DNA of 8,799 bases from contig JABIQT010000124.1 in assembly GCA_018667995.1 (NCBI GenBank), positions 1-8,799 on the forward strand, given 5' to 3'. The notes under the pieces were generated by a model that did no database searches, was not told the origin of the DNA, and saw nothing but the letters and a program-made list of their open reading frames with translations. The DNA comes from Candidatus Latescibacterota bacterium. Its GTDB lineage: Bacteria; JAAXHH01; JABIQT01. Positions 1 through 8,000 of the stretch are shown in pieces. Position numbers and translations under genes: made by a program. Numbering within the stretch: the stretch's first letter is position 1; every line of letters begins with the position of its first letter.

Positions 1-1
1 G

Positions 2-1138
2 GACCCTCTGCCAGTCATCAACATCGGCCTGTCACCATCTGAAAAGCCCGGGTCTAACACCAATCCATTCATGCGGAATTCGGCCCCGCCACCGAAGGAT
101 AAGGGAAATGTTCAGGCATTGATGGGAGCGCTGGGTATCAGCTGGAACATGTCACAGGTCGTCTGGGACGCCTATAATCCGCATCCAGACCTTTCACACC
201 TGCCTGAAGAAGTGGTGTTCATCGGAGCCGGAAACGAAAATCCGGACGCTTTCAATACGGCCATCGCCAGCACCGCCCCACTGCAGGAACTGGTGATGCT
301 ATTTCCCGGCCATCTACAACCGTCGGCCACGGCAGACCTCGACTTCCAGCCTTTGATTCAGTCTTCGGAGTTCTCTGGCACCTCAATGTATAGCCAATTG
401 GTACAGCGCAACTTCTTCGGCGCCGCCCAACTCGTACCACCTCAGGGCAGACGCCGCCCCAACCTGAATACATACACCATTGCTGCTCAAATCTCTGGTA
501 CAAGGACAAACGGTGACTCGGCTGACTCTCTCAACGTCGTTGTTGTGGCCGATTTAGATTTCATCTCACAACAGTTTTTTGATATTCGACGGATGGGCGT
601 CGGCGGTTTGAACTTCGACAATGTCACATTTTTCCTCAACGCGGTGGATGTCCTGATGGAAGATGAGTCTTTCATCGCCTTGCGTAGTAAGCGCGTAAAG
701 TATCGCACGTTGGAGTCGGTTGAGGCACAAACACGTGCGTATACGGATCGCAGGGCAGCGGAAGAGATCCAGGCGGAACAGGAAGCCGAACAAGCTCTAT
801 CCGAGGCACAGCGACGATTGACCGATCGTGTGAACGAGGTACGCCAGAGAGCGGATTTGGATGCCCAGACCAAACAGATCATGGTTCGTAATCTTGAGGA
901 AGTAGAAAATCGTCGTTTTGAAACCCTCAAAGGAAGTATAGAATCCGAGAAGGACGCTAAAATCCGCTCCAGCAAAGAGAATATGGAGCTCCAGATTCGC
1001 CAGATCCAAAACGCCATAAAGAACCTCGCCACACTTCTCCCACCTATTCCGGTATTCGCCCTGGGGGTCTGGATCTTCGTTCAGCGCCGTAGAAGGGAAA
1101 AGGACGCGGCGGTGGCGGCGAGAAGACTTAGAAGCTGA
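2..1138 (+). CDS. GldG-like ABC transport auxiliary protein, C-terminal part (5' end outside the window)
   Basis: The frame is open from base 2, so the gene enters from the left. The ATG at 71 lies inside the domain and has no Shine-Dalgarno sequence, so it is not taken as the start. The visible 378 residues look like the C-terminal half of the GldG/ABC_transp_aux family, named for gliding motility and found beside ABC-2-type transporters. Features in order (numbered from base 2): an LPVINIGLSP segment at 3-12; a QALMGALGI..W and VWDAYNPHP region at about 38-62; a VVVVADLDF strand at 179-187; FFLNAVDVL at about 210-218; a highly charged, probably coiled-coil stretch at about 240-340; one membrane segment at about 342-360; and an Arg/Lys-rich tail. 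The bulk should therefore lie outside the cytoplasm with the basic tail inside. The next gene is a DUF4340 protein 37 bases downstream, the usual partner. The transported substrate cannot be told from this sequence. Confidence 0.85.
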   Translation, partial: DPLPVINIGLSPSEKPGSNTNPFMRNSAPPPKDKGNVQALMGALGISWNMSQVVWDAYNPHPDLSHLPEEVVFIGAGNENPDAFNTAIASTAPLQELVMLFPGHLQPSATADLDFQPLIQSSEFSGTSMYSQLVQRNFFGAAQLVPPQGRRRPNLNTYTIAAQISGTRTNGDSADSLNVVVVADLDFISQQFFDIRRMGVGGLNFDNVTFFLNAVDVLMEDESFIALRSKRVKYRTLESVEAQTRAYTDRRAAEEIQAEQEAEQALSEAQRRLTDRVNEVRQRADLDAQTKQIMVRNLEEVENRRFETLKGSIESEKDAKIRSSKENMELQIRQIQNAIKNLATLLPPIPVFALGVWIFVQRRRREKDAAVAARRLRS

Positions 1139-1164
1139 GTACAAATCTACAGACAGATATTGAT

Positions 1165-1168
1165 GGAG
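1165..1168 (+). promoter_or_regulatory. Ribosome binding site of the DUF4340 gene
   Basis: GGAG lies seven bases before the ATG at 1176. It favours that start over the out-of-frame ATG at 1171, which lies only two bases after the motif. Confidence 0.65.
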
Positions 1169-1175
1169 AAATGCT

Positions 1176-2543
1176 ATGAATGAGACACAGAAGACCATGG
1201 TGTTCATCGGTGCCGCCGTTGTACTTGGTGTCCTGGCACTGCTCACCACCCCAAGCAATCCCACACCCGAAACTTTTTCGGACAAAGGGGAGATCTTCTT
1301 CCCCGATTTTTCAGATCCCAACATAGCGACGTCGCTCGAAGTTGTTGAGTTTGATCAGCAGACCGGGGTACCGAGACCATTCAAGGTCAGCTATCAGGGC
1401 GGAAAATGGACGATTCCCTCCCATCACAATCATCCAGCGGACGGCAAGGACCGACTCGCAAGGACCGCCGCCGGTGTTATAGACATTGCCAAAGACGACA
1501 TCGTTTCGGATAACACAACCGACCATGAGGCATTAAACGTATTGGACCCCGTTGACGAGACGAGTACCAAACTCTCCGGCAGGGGCAAGAGGATAACCAT
1601 CAAGGACAATGGTGGGAACACCCTCGCAGATCTTATCATTGGAAATCAGGTAGTAGGACGCGAAAAGTTCTACTATGTGAGAGTACCGAATCAGAAGAGA
1701 ACTTATGCCGCCCGCGTCGACCTTGATCTTTCGACGAGCTTCTCAGACTGGATTGAGAAGGACCTGCTTCTGGCAGACCAGGCCAAGATCACAGAAGTTA
1801 CGATCAAAGATTACTCCATAAACGAACGCAGTGGCCGACTCAACCAGCGAGATACCGTTGTCTTGAAGAAAACGGATGATACCTGGCGCGCTAATAGAAT
1901 GTCCTCCAGTCAAGAAGTCACTAGCGACAATATGGACAGCATGCTCGGGGCGCTCGACTCACTGACGATTGTTGGTGTGCGCCCTAAGCCGGATGGGCTT
2001 TCCCTCAGCCTCTCTAAGGTTGGAGGGGCAGGGATCAGCATTACTCAGTCAGATTTGCGATCACTTCAAAGCCGTGGCTTTTACTTCACGCAGGATTCGC
2101 AGCTGGTATCAAATGAAGGAGAAACCCAGATCAGGACCCAAGAGGGAGTCGTATACACCCTGCGGTTCGGCGAGGTGGTATTTGGCACCGGAGAAGCGGT
2201 GTCTGCCGGCACTTCAGCCGATGGTGGAGGAGCCGGAGGTCCCGGTGAAAACAGATATCTATTCATCACAACAGAATTCGATGGAAAGATGTTTCCGGAG
2301 CCGAAGAAGCCTTCCAACATGTCCTTTCAGAGTAAGGCGGACAGCACCTGGACCAGCGATGATCGACGCAACTCCCAACAATTCACCGACCACCAGACAT
2401 GGATCCAGCAGGTCGAAAAAGGGCAGACAATATCTGCGGATCTCAACACACGTTTCGCAAAATGGTACTACGTGATTTCGGCCAGTAGTTTTGACCGCGT
2501 GCATCTGAAACGCCGAGACCTCGTAACCCGAAAAGCGAGTTAG
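1176..2543 (+). CDS. DUF4340 domain membrane-anchored protein, partner of the GldG-like protein
   Basis: This 455-residue protein starts at an ATG with a good GGAG site. Residues 8-24 form a single hydrophobic N-terminal helix, an uncleaved anchor or signal anchor, and the remainder is hydrophilic and probably extracytoplasmic. A DUF4340-like repeat pattern is visible: a PFKVSYQGGKWTI strand at 68-80, an IIGNQVVGREKFYYVRV segment at 154-170, and a second unit with VVLKKTDDTWRA at 228-239. The C-terminal end RFAKWYYVIS...F..VHLKRRDLV (426-450) resembles the end of many GldG-associated DUF4340 proteins. A Gly/Ala-rich loop at about 343-358 probably interrupts the fold. The domain has no known enzymatic activity; its co-occurrence with GldG-type ABC auxiliary proteins suggests an accessory role in the same envelope complex. 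It sits 37 bases after the GldG-like gene, consistent with one operon. Confidence 0.85.
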   Translation: MNETQKTMVFIGAAVVLGVLALLTTPSNPTPETFSDKGEIFFPDFSDPNIATSLEVVEFDQQTGVPRPFKVSYQGGKWTIPSHHNHPADGKDRLARTAAGVIDIAKDDIVSDNTTDHEALNVLDPVDETSTKLSGRGKRITIKDNGGNTLADLIIGNQVVGREKFYYVRVPNQKRTYAARVDLDLSTSFSDWIEKDLLLADQAKITEVTIKDYSINERSGRLNQRDTVVLKKTDDTWRANRMSSSQEVTSDNMDSMLGALDSLTIVGVRPKPDGLSLSLSKVGGAGISITQSDLRSLQSRGFYFTQDSQLVSNEGETQIRTQEGVVYTLRFGEVVFGTGEAVSAGTSADGGGAGGPGENRYLFITTEFDGKMFPEPKKPSNMSFQSKADSTWTSDDRRNSQQFTDHQTWIQQVEKGQTISADLNTRFAKWYYVISASSFDRVHLKRRDLVTRKAS

Positions 2544-2573
2544 CGCGGTTTCCTCAAAGCAAGAGAGCCCTCG

Positions 2574-3377
2574 ATGCCCACACAGGATCAGGTCGACCAT
2601 TATAACAGCCAGGGATACATGATCGTAGATGATCTCGCCGATGGCGAAATGCTTCAGAGACTGCTTCGTGCCTCCGAGCGCGCCAAAGCAAAAGTGCGAG
2701 CTGGCGAGGTAGACGTATACACGCATTGGGCCACGAAAGATAATAAGGAGCCCTGGGCCATACGAGGTATTCTTGCGCCCGAATTCGACGAAACGGTTTT
2801 CGCCGAGCATATGCTATCCGATTCGATAATGAAGTACGTGCACTACTTCCTTGGAACAGAGCTGCGTTTGGGCTCCATCCTCATTTTTACCAATCCTTAT
2901 CATAAAGATTGGGGATTAGGATGGCACCGTGACCTGGGAAAGCAGGAACGTGACGGCTCCTATGAACAGGAGATGGCCATTCTGAACAAGCCCCAGTTCG
3001 GAATGCGCTGGCAGCTTGCGCTTGTCGATGATGCGTGCCTGATGCTGGTACCGGGAAGCCATCGCCGTTATAGAACCGACCATGAGCGGGAATGCTTAAT
3101 CAACGACGGACACGCCGATATTCCGGGTCAGATTGCGATCGATCTCAAAGCCGGCCAAGCCGCCATATGGAATGGCAATACTATCCACCGGAGCGTGATA
3201 AAAAAGGACGTGGAGCGACTTACCATTGCAGGTAGCTGGTCTCAGAATCGGGACAGCGATGAACCAGAAGAGACGGATGTGCGATTCACCTGGCGCCTCA
3301 AAGACTCTGTACGTGCCCATCTCCCTCAAAAAATGCATATCCATTACGATCGATGGCGTGCCCTCCAACTAGGATAG
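2574..3377 (+). CDS. Phytanoyl-CoA dioxygenase (PhyH) family Fe(II)/2-oxoglutarate oxygenase
   Basis: This complete 267-residue protein has the size usual for bacterial PhyH-family enzymes, which use Fe(II) and 2-oxoglutarate to hydroxylate small organic substrates. The N-terminus has the common opening QVDHYNSQGYMIVDDL (6-21). The metal triad is visible: HRD gives H118 and D120, and IHRS gives H205. R215, ten residues after H205, is the expected 2-oxoglutarate carboxylate ligand. The VPGSH segment at 159-163 is also typical. No signal peptide is seen, so it should be cytoplasmic. The start is the first good ATG, with only a weak purine-rich stretch (AAGAGAG, 2561-2567) upstream. It begins 30 bases after the DUF4340 gene with no terminator between them. 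The substrate is unknown: PhyH paralogues diverge widely, and the human phytanoyl-CoA activity should not be assumed. Confidence 0.9.
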   Translation: MPTQDQVDHYNSQGYMIVDDLADGEMLQRLLRASERAKAKVRAGEVDVYTHWATKDNKEPWAIRGILAPEFDETVFAEHMLSDSIMKYVHYFLGTELRLGSILIFTNPYHKDWGLGWHRDLGKQERDGSYEQEMAILNKPQFGMRWQLALVDDACLMLVPGSHRRYRTDHERECLINDGHADIPGQIAIDLKAGQAAIWNGNTIHRSVIKKDVERLTIAGSWSQNRDSDEPEETDVRFTWRLKDSVRAHLPQKMHIHYDRWRALQLG

Positions 3378-3381
3378 CGTC

Positions 3382-3414
3382 ATGAGCATCCCAAATCCCA
3401 CCGCAGCAGACTAA
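3382..3414 (+). other. Ten-codon open frame with its own ribosome binding site, in frame with the M14 gene
   Basis: An AGGA at 3371-3374 lies seven bases before an ATG at 3382. This opens MSIPNPTAAD and ends at TAA (3412-3414). It lies between the PhyH and M14 genes and shares the reading frame of the M14 gene. It could be a leader peptide, a former N-terminus of the M14 protein cut off by a nonsense change, or chance. The AGGA overlaps the last codons of the PhyH gene. Nothing shows that the peptide is made. Confidence 0.25.
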
Positions 3415-3428
3415 CAACTTTCTCGATT

Positions 3429-3432
3429 AGGA
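3429..3432 (+). promoter_or_regulatory. Ribosome binding site supporting a TTG start for the M14 gene
   Basis: AGGA lies nine bases before the TTG at 3442. The frame has no in-frame ATG between the TAA at 3412-3414 and the beginning of the conserved domain, so this site is the main reason for choosing TTG. Confidence 0.5.
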
Positions 3433-3441
3433 AGCATCAAT

Positions 3442-4731
3442 TTGCAGACGTATGGGCACAATCCCACTTGGGACACCGCTCGACAAAGTCTACCCGATCG
3501 AATCTTCGAAAACGACGAGATCGTATTGACGAGCAATTTTGAGTGTGGCAACGGTTATAAGATCCAGCGTCTACACGGAGGCGCATATGAAATCCACATC
3601 GAGCCTGAACCTGGCAATCATCACTTTTCAGGTAGCGGATGTTATTTCTGCTTCTCGGCTTCCAACAAAACCGACGAAACGCTGACGGTTCTGTTTGAGA
3701 TCAGGGCAGCCGACGGTTCCTGGGATCGGCAGCGACGTGAGAAGATCGGCGCCTTCCTCGAAGACCACCCGGGTGAAGTGCCCCCCTTGTCCTTCGAGGG
3801 CAGTTCGCGTTTTGCGATCGTGCGGGACGGTGACGACTGGTCTCACGTTCCTGACGGACAGATGCGCCGGGCAATGGACCATCATGGATTGGCCTTCTCC
3901 TTCGACCTGCCCCCCCGATCCGAACATCAAGCACCGCTCTATTTCAGCAACTATCATTGGTATCCCTATACGGAGATGTCATCGTACCTGAAACAAATGG
4001 CTGACGAGCACCCCTCGATTGAACTGATTTCGCTGGGCAAAAGCGTACAGGACCGCGACGTCTGGGCCGTAGAGTTAGGAAATGAAGCGGCAAACGCGCC
4101 GGTCATCATCTGTGCAGCGACACCCCAGGCCGATGAGATGGGCAATTGGGCATGTCGTGCAAACCTCGAATTTCTACTCGGAGGATCGGAGGCCGCAACA
4201 GCGATACTGTCGCGCCATCGTGTCTGTCTTATACCCCATCCAAATCCAGACGGTACGGTGCTCGGCCTGATGGTCACCGATGCCGCGGACAAGTTCCCCT
4301 ACTTCATGGGTTCAGAGACCATAGCGGGTGACCCCGATTCTCCCGTGGAGCAAGTGACTCTCTGGGAATACATGAAGCAGAAACGACCGTGGCTGTTCAT
4401 CGAGTGGCACTCCAATCATTGGCACTGGCGGCCCGGCCATACGCTCATACGCTATGCCCCACAGCTTATTTCGGATCCGGCGTTGCGCCGAGTCTGGGAC
4501 AACTGGGATCGCCGCCTTGAGGCCCTGCCGAACACATTCGATGAAGAGGGTGGCCGCACAGATCGCACCAACGCCTACACCATGTCAATCGGTCTGGGTG
4601 TCGCAACGGAACTGGACGGAATCCCCATCATGCTGAAAGTCCACGATAAATTCCCGCTCCGGGAAACTCTCGACTACGTGAATCGGTGCCTTCAGGCAGC
4701 AACTGAGGCGTTCGCGGACGAGATAGTTTGA
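3442..4731 (+). CDS. M14-type, cytosolic-carboxypeptidase-like metallopeptidase with a substituted zinc ligand
   Basis: This 429-residue protein starts at TTG. Residues about 30-165 resemble the beta-sandwich domain found before the catalytic domain in cytosolic carboxypeptidases (SNFECGNGYKIQRL at 31-44, then GCYFCFSASN and a FSFDLPPR strand). LYFSNYHWYPYTEMSSYLKQM (166-186) matches the junction with the M14 domain. In the catalytic part, ATPQADE at 226-232 aligns with the ARVHPGE-type HxxE zinc motif, so E232 is kept but Q229 (codon at 4126) replaces histidine. NPDG lies at 268-271. EWHSN gives the second histidine ligand, H323. ATELDG gives E390 as the likely catalytic glutamate, although alignment there is less certain. 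The Asn-Arg substrate-binding pair of classical members is not evident. No signal peptide is seen, so it is probably cytoplasmic. It may be an enzyme with an altered metal site or a non-catalytic homologue; the substrate is unknown. Confidence 0.75.
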   Translation: MQTYGHNPTWDTARQSLPDRIFENDEIVLTSNFECGNGYKIQRLHGGAYEIHIEPEPGNHHFSGSGCYFCFSASNKTDETLTVLFEIRAADGSWDRQRREKIGAFLEDHPGEVPPLSFEGSSRFAIVRDGDDWSHVPDGQMRRAMDHHGLAFSFDLPPRSEHQAPLYFSNYHWYPYTEMSSYLKQMADEHPSIELISLGKSVQDRDVWAVELGNEAANAPVIICAATPQADEMGNWACRANLEFLLGGSEAATAILSRHRVCLIPHPNPDGTVLGLMVTDAADKFPYFMGSETIAGDPDSPVEQVTLWEYMKQKRPWLFIEWHSNHWHWRPGHTLIRYAPQLISDPALRRVWDNWDRRLEALPNTFDEEGGRTDRTNAYTMSIGLGVATELDGIPIMLKVHDKFPLRETLDYVNRCLQAATEAFADEIV

Positions 4732-4751
4732 GCATGGGCTTACAGATATCG

Positions 4752-4783
4752 GGTGCTCCGTCGGCTATCGGGAATGGAGCACT
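4752..4783 (+). terminator. Hairpin after the M14 gene, possible terminator
   Basis: Twenty bases after the M14 stop, GTGCTCC (4753-4759) pairs perfectly with GGAGCAC (4776-4782). Wobble and A-T pairs extend the stem at both ends, around a 12-base loop. There is no run of T after it, so it is not a classical intrinsic terminator; it may instead protect the 3' end. TATCGGG occurs twice here, at 4747-4753 and 4766-4772. Confidence 0.35.
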
Positions 4784-4830
4784 GCACTCGCCCTGATATA
4801 CTATCTAAACGGCACGCATTTTAGGGAACC

Positions 4831-4847
4831 ACCCGTATCATACCGGT
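4831..4847. promoter_or_regulatory. 17-bp imperfect dyad, possible operator
   Basis: The half-sites ACCcGTAT and ATACcGGT are inverted repeats with one mismatched position per arm, around a single central base. This size and symmetry suit a dimeric regulator. It lies about 160 bases upstream of the EndoQ-helicase gene in the only long intergenic gap. No second copy was noticed in the window, and no regulator gene is present to link to it. Confidence 0.3.
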
Positions 4848-4935
4848 CCGAGTCTGCGTCTGTTTATGAAAATCGGGGTGGAATGCACTGAGAGTGGATC
4901 CCACACGAACACCTCCCTGTGACGTCCAATTTGCA

Positions 4936-4968
4936 TTGACATTAACTTAGCGGCGTATCATCTATACA
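4936..4968 (+). promoter_or_regulatory. Possible promoter of the EndoQ-helicase gene
   Basis: A perfect -35 hexamer TTGACA lies at 4936-4941. The best -10 candidates are TATCAT at 4956-4961 (14-base spacing, short) and TATACA at 4963-4968 (21-base spacing, long). Neither spacing is ideal, so the call is tentative. The position suits it: it lies 40-75 bases before the start codon in a long gap after a possible terminator. Confidence 0.3.
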
Positions 4969-5009
4969 TCGTCATATGCCTTCCCCCATACGAAACACCA
5001 GGGCCATCG

Positions 5010-8000
5010 ATGCGCTTCCATGCGGACCTTCATCTCCATTCCCATTTTTCTCGAGCAACCAGCAAGAACCTGAATCTCGAGCATCTCTCTAAATGGGCTC
5101 AGTTGAAGGGCATACGAGTTGTGGGGACCGGTGATTTCGTCCACCCCGAGTGGATGGATGAGCTCAAGAGAAAACTGATCCCTGCGGAAGAGGGACTATT
5201 CAAACTCAAACCTGAATTTGATAAAGAAACGCGGCAGCAGATTCCCGGTCCGTGCAGTTCCCCCGTTCGATTCATGCTTACCGTTGAAATATCCAATATT
5301 TATAAGCGGCACGATAAAGTTCGGAAAGTCCACAACATTGTATTCGCTCCGAGTTTCGAGGCAGCCGAGAAGATCCAGGCCCGGCTTGATACCATCGGGA
5401 ATATCCGCGCCGATGGCAGACCCATACTTGGGCTCGATTCCCGTGATCTACTGGAGATAACGCTGGAATCAGATCCCTTATCCTACCTGATTCCGGCGCA
5501 TATCTGGACCCCATGGTTTTCCGCATTGGGATCAAAGGGGGGCTTCGACCGTATAGAGGACTGCTTCGGTGATCTTACCTCCCACATTTTCGCTGTAGAA
5601 ACAGGTTTGTCTTCCGATCCTCCCATGAACTGGCGACTGTCGCAGCTTGACCCCTATGTGCTTGTCTCCAACTCCGATGCGCACTCTCCGCCAAAACTGG
5701 GGAGGGAGACCACCTTGTACGATACGGAATGTACCTATCCGGACATTTACCGCGCGCTCAGTGATCCAAAAGACATGGGATTGGCGGGTACCGTTGAGTT
5801 CTTCCCCGAAGAAGGTAAGTATCATTACGATGGCCACCGAAAGTGTCAAACGCGACTTCACCCGCGCGAGACTATCACCCATAACGGCCTGTGCCCTGTC
5901 TGCGGAAAATCCGTAACGGTCGGTGTGATGGCCCGTGTGGAAGAATTAGCCGATAGGCCAGATGGGGCCAGGTCACCACGTTGGCGCCCGTACCGGAGTG
6001 TTATACCTCTTCCTGAAATAATTGGTGAGGCATTGCAGGTGGGGCCCGGATCCAAAAAGGTAGCGATCCAGTATGATAGATTGTTGTCGAAACTAGGGAA
6101 CGAGATTCAGATACTGATGGATGTTCCTCTTGAGGATATTCAGTCTGCCTGTGGAGACGTCATCGCGGAGGGCGTCGATCGGATGCGTCAGGGAATGGTG
6201 CATATCGCTCCAGGATATGACGGTGAATTCGGTAAGGTACGGATATTTGATGAGGGAGAGCGTGATACTATCCAGGCACAGACCAGCCTCTTTCAGACAC
6301 GTTCGACCGTGCCGACCAAGACCGTAGAAGCCGGACAAGATCCATTGCAGCCCGAGAATGAAATACCCGACCCGACAAAGGAACCAGATTCCGAGACCAT
6401 AGCTGTAGATCAGACGACCACGACATCCTCAGCAGGACCGTTGACTAGCACTGAGTCTATCTATCCGCCAGCGCTCTCTGATAGCGATGCTGCGGTACCG
6501 GATATAACCAGTTTGGCCGATGGCTTGAATGCGACGCAGATACAGGCTGTGACCTACCTCGGCGGCCACTTACTCATTGTAGCTGGACCCGGTACAGGTA
6601 AGACCCACACCTTGGTACAACGTGTGGCGTATCTGGCAAAAGCTGCGGGTGCACCGGACAAGATACTTGCCCTGACTTTCACGAATAAGGCGGCCGAAGA
6701 AATGAAGGATCGGCTTGCGCTGATTTTGCCTGATGAAGCCAAGGAAGTACGGGTCGGTACATTCCACAGCATATGTCTTGATTTCTTACGCGAGTGGGCG
6801 AAAGAACGTGAAGTCTCAGTTTCGTTCTCTCTTGCCACGCCGGAGGATCTTGACCATATCATACGCACCGTCTGGCCAGACGATACGCTTTCCCAGCGAC
6901 ACAATCGCCTGGACAGAATCTCCAAGTGGAAGGGCCATGGATATACGGAAGAACTACCAGAGGAAGTTCTCCAGTACAATCGGTTGCTTCGTAAGTACAA
7001 CCTCCTCGACTTTGATGACATCATATTTGAGACGCTAAAACTCATACGCGCTAGTGAGACGTTCAGGCACACCATCCATCAGTCGTATCGACATCTTTTT
7101 GTTGATGAGTACCAGGACATAAATGCAGCCCAGCATGCACTGTTGAAGCAGCTCGTCCAGTACGGCGTTCGGATCACGGCCATCGGCGATCCAAATCAGG
7201 CTATCTACGGATTCCGTGGTGCTGATTCCCGTTTCTTCGGCAGTTTTTCGGACGACTTTCCGGGTGCAAGAACACTATATCTTGCCGAGAATTATCGGTC
7301 CGTCGCTTCGATCATCGACGCGTCTTCCCAGGTCATCGCCGAGTCGGAAACAGCGGATACGAGCGAGGTGCCGCAACTAACCCCGACGCTCTATGGAGCG
7401 GGTCGAATTACGGTTCATGATTCAGCCACCGAGCCCGCCGAGGCTGAGTGGGTCGTGCATCAGATAGAACAACTTGTGGGCGGCACCAGCATGTTCTCCC
7501 AGGATTCAGGGCGTGTTGAGCGGGAAGCGGTGGCTGAACATTCGTTCGGGGATTTCGCCGTCCTCTACAGAATAAACAGCCTTCATACGCCATTGGAAGA
7601 GGCCTTTCAGCGGAGCGGAATTCCATACCACATCTCCGGTAATAAACCATTGATTCAACAGCCGGCAGTGATTGAATTGGTCACCATGTTCCGCCTCGCA
7701 CTGGGCTTGACTGCGACGACCGGAGCCGTTATGCGCCTTCTGCACACTCTGGTCCCGGGAGTTGGTGACAAAACGAAGCTAATGATCGAAGCCAACTGGC
7801 GACCTCAACCACAGGTTTCGTTGGAACACGTACGTAGTCTGATGGAAGTAGACAGGTTGCTATCCACAATTAGCCGGGAGGGGCTCCGTAGCCTGCTTCA
7901 GAACCTACGAACCATTACTGCACACCTCCGCGTTTCGGATATTGGGGCGGCCGTGACGCACGTGCCAGCCCTGGGCATTTGGGAAACCTTGATAGCTGCC

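Noticed and set aside
71-73. ATG as the start of the GldG-like gene
   Set aside because: The frame is open upstream to the window edge, the upstream residues fit the family, and no ribosome binding site precedes this ATG.
487-1032. Long reverse-strand open frame opposite the GldG-like gene
   Set aside because: The translation is Ser/Arg-rich with no recognisable domain, as expected from the complement of a real coding region with a convincing protein.
797-1324. Reverse-strand open frame crossing the GldG-DUF4340 junction
   Set aside because: It overlaps two well-supported genes and its translation shows no family features.
1969-2475. Second forward frame inside the DUF4340 gene
   Set aside because: It is an out-of-frame reading of a supported gene, with Arg/Ser/Pro-rich translation and no motif.
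2544-2573. Possible transcription boundary between the DUF4340 and PhyH genes
   Set aside because: The 30-base gap contains no hairpin, T-run or promoter-like hexamers.
4732-5009. Possible tRNA or small RNA gene in the intergenic gap
   Set aside because: No cloverleaf, CCA end or T-arm sequence was seen; only one hairpin and one dyad stand out.
6554-7075. Reverse-strand open frame opposite the helicase Walker region
   Set aside because: It lies fully opposite conserved helicase motifs and its translation is low-information Ser/Arg-rich sequence.
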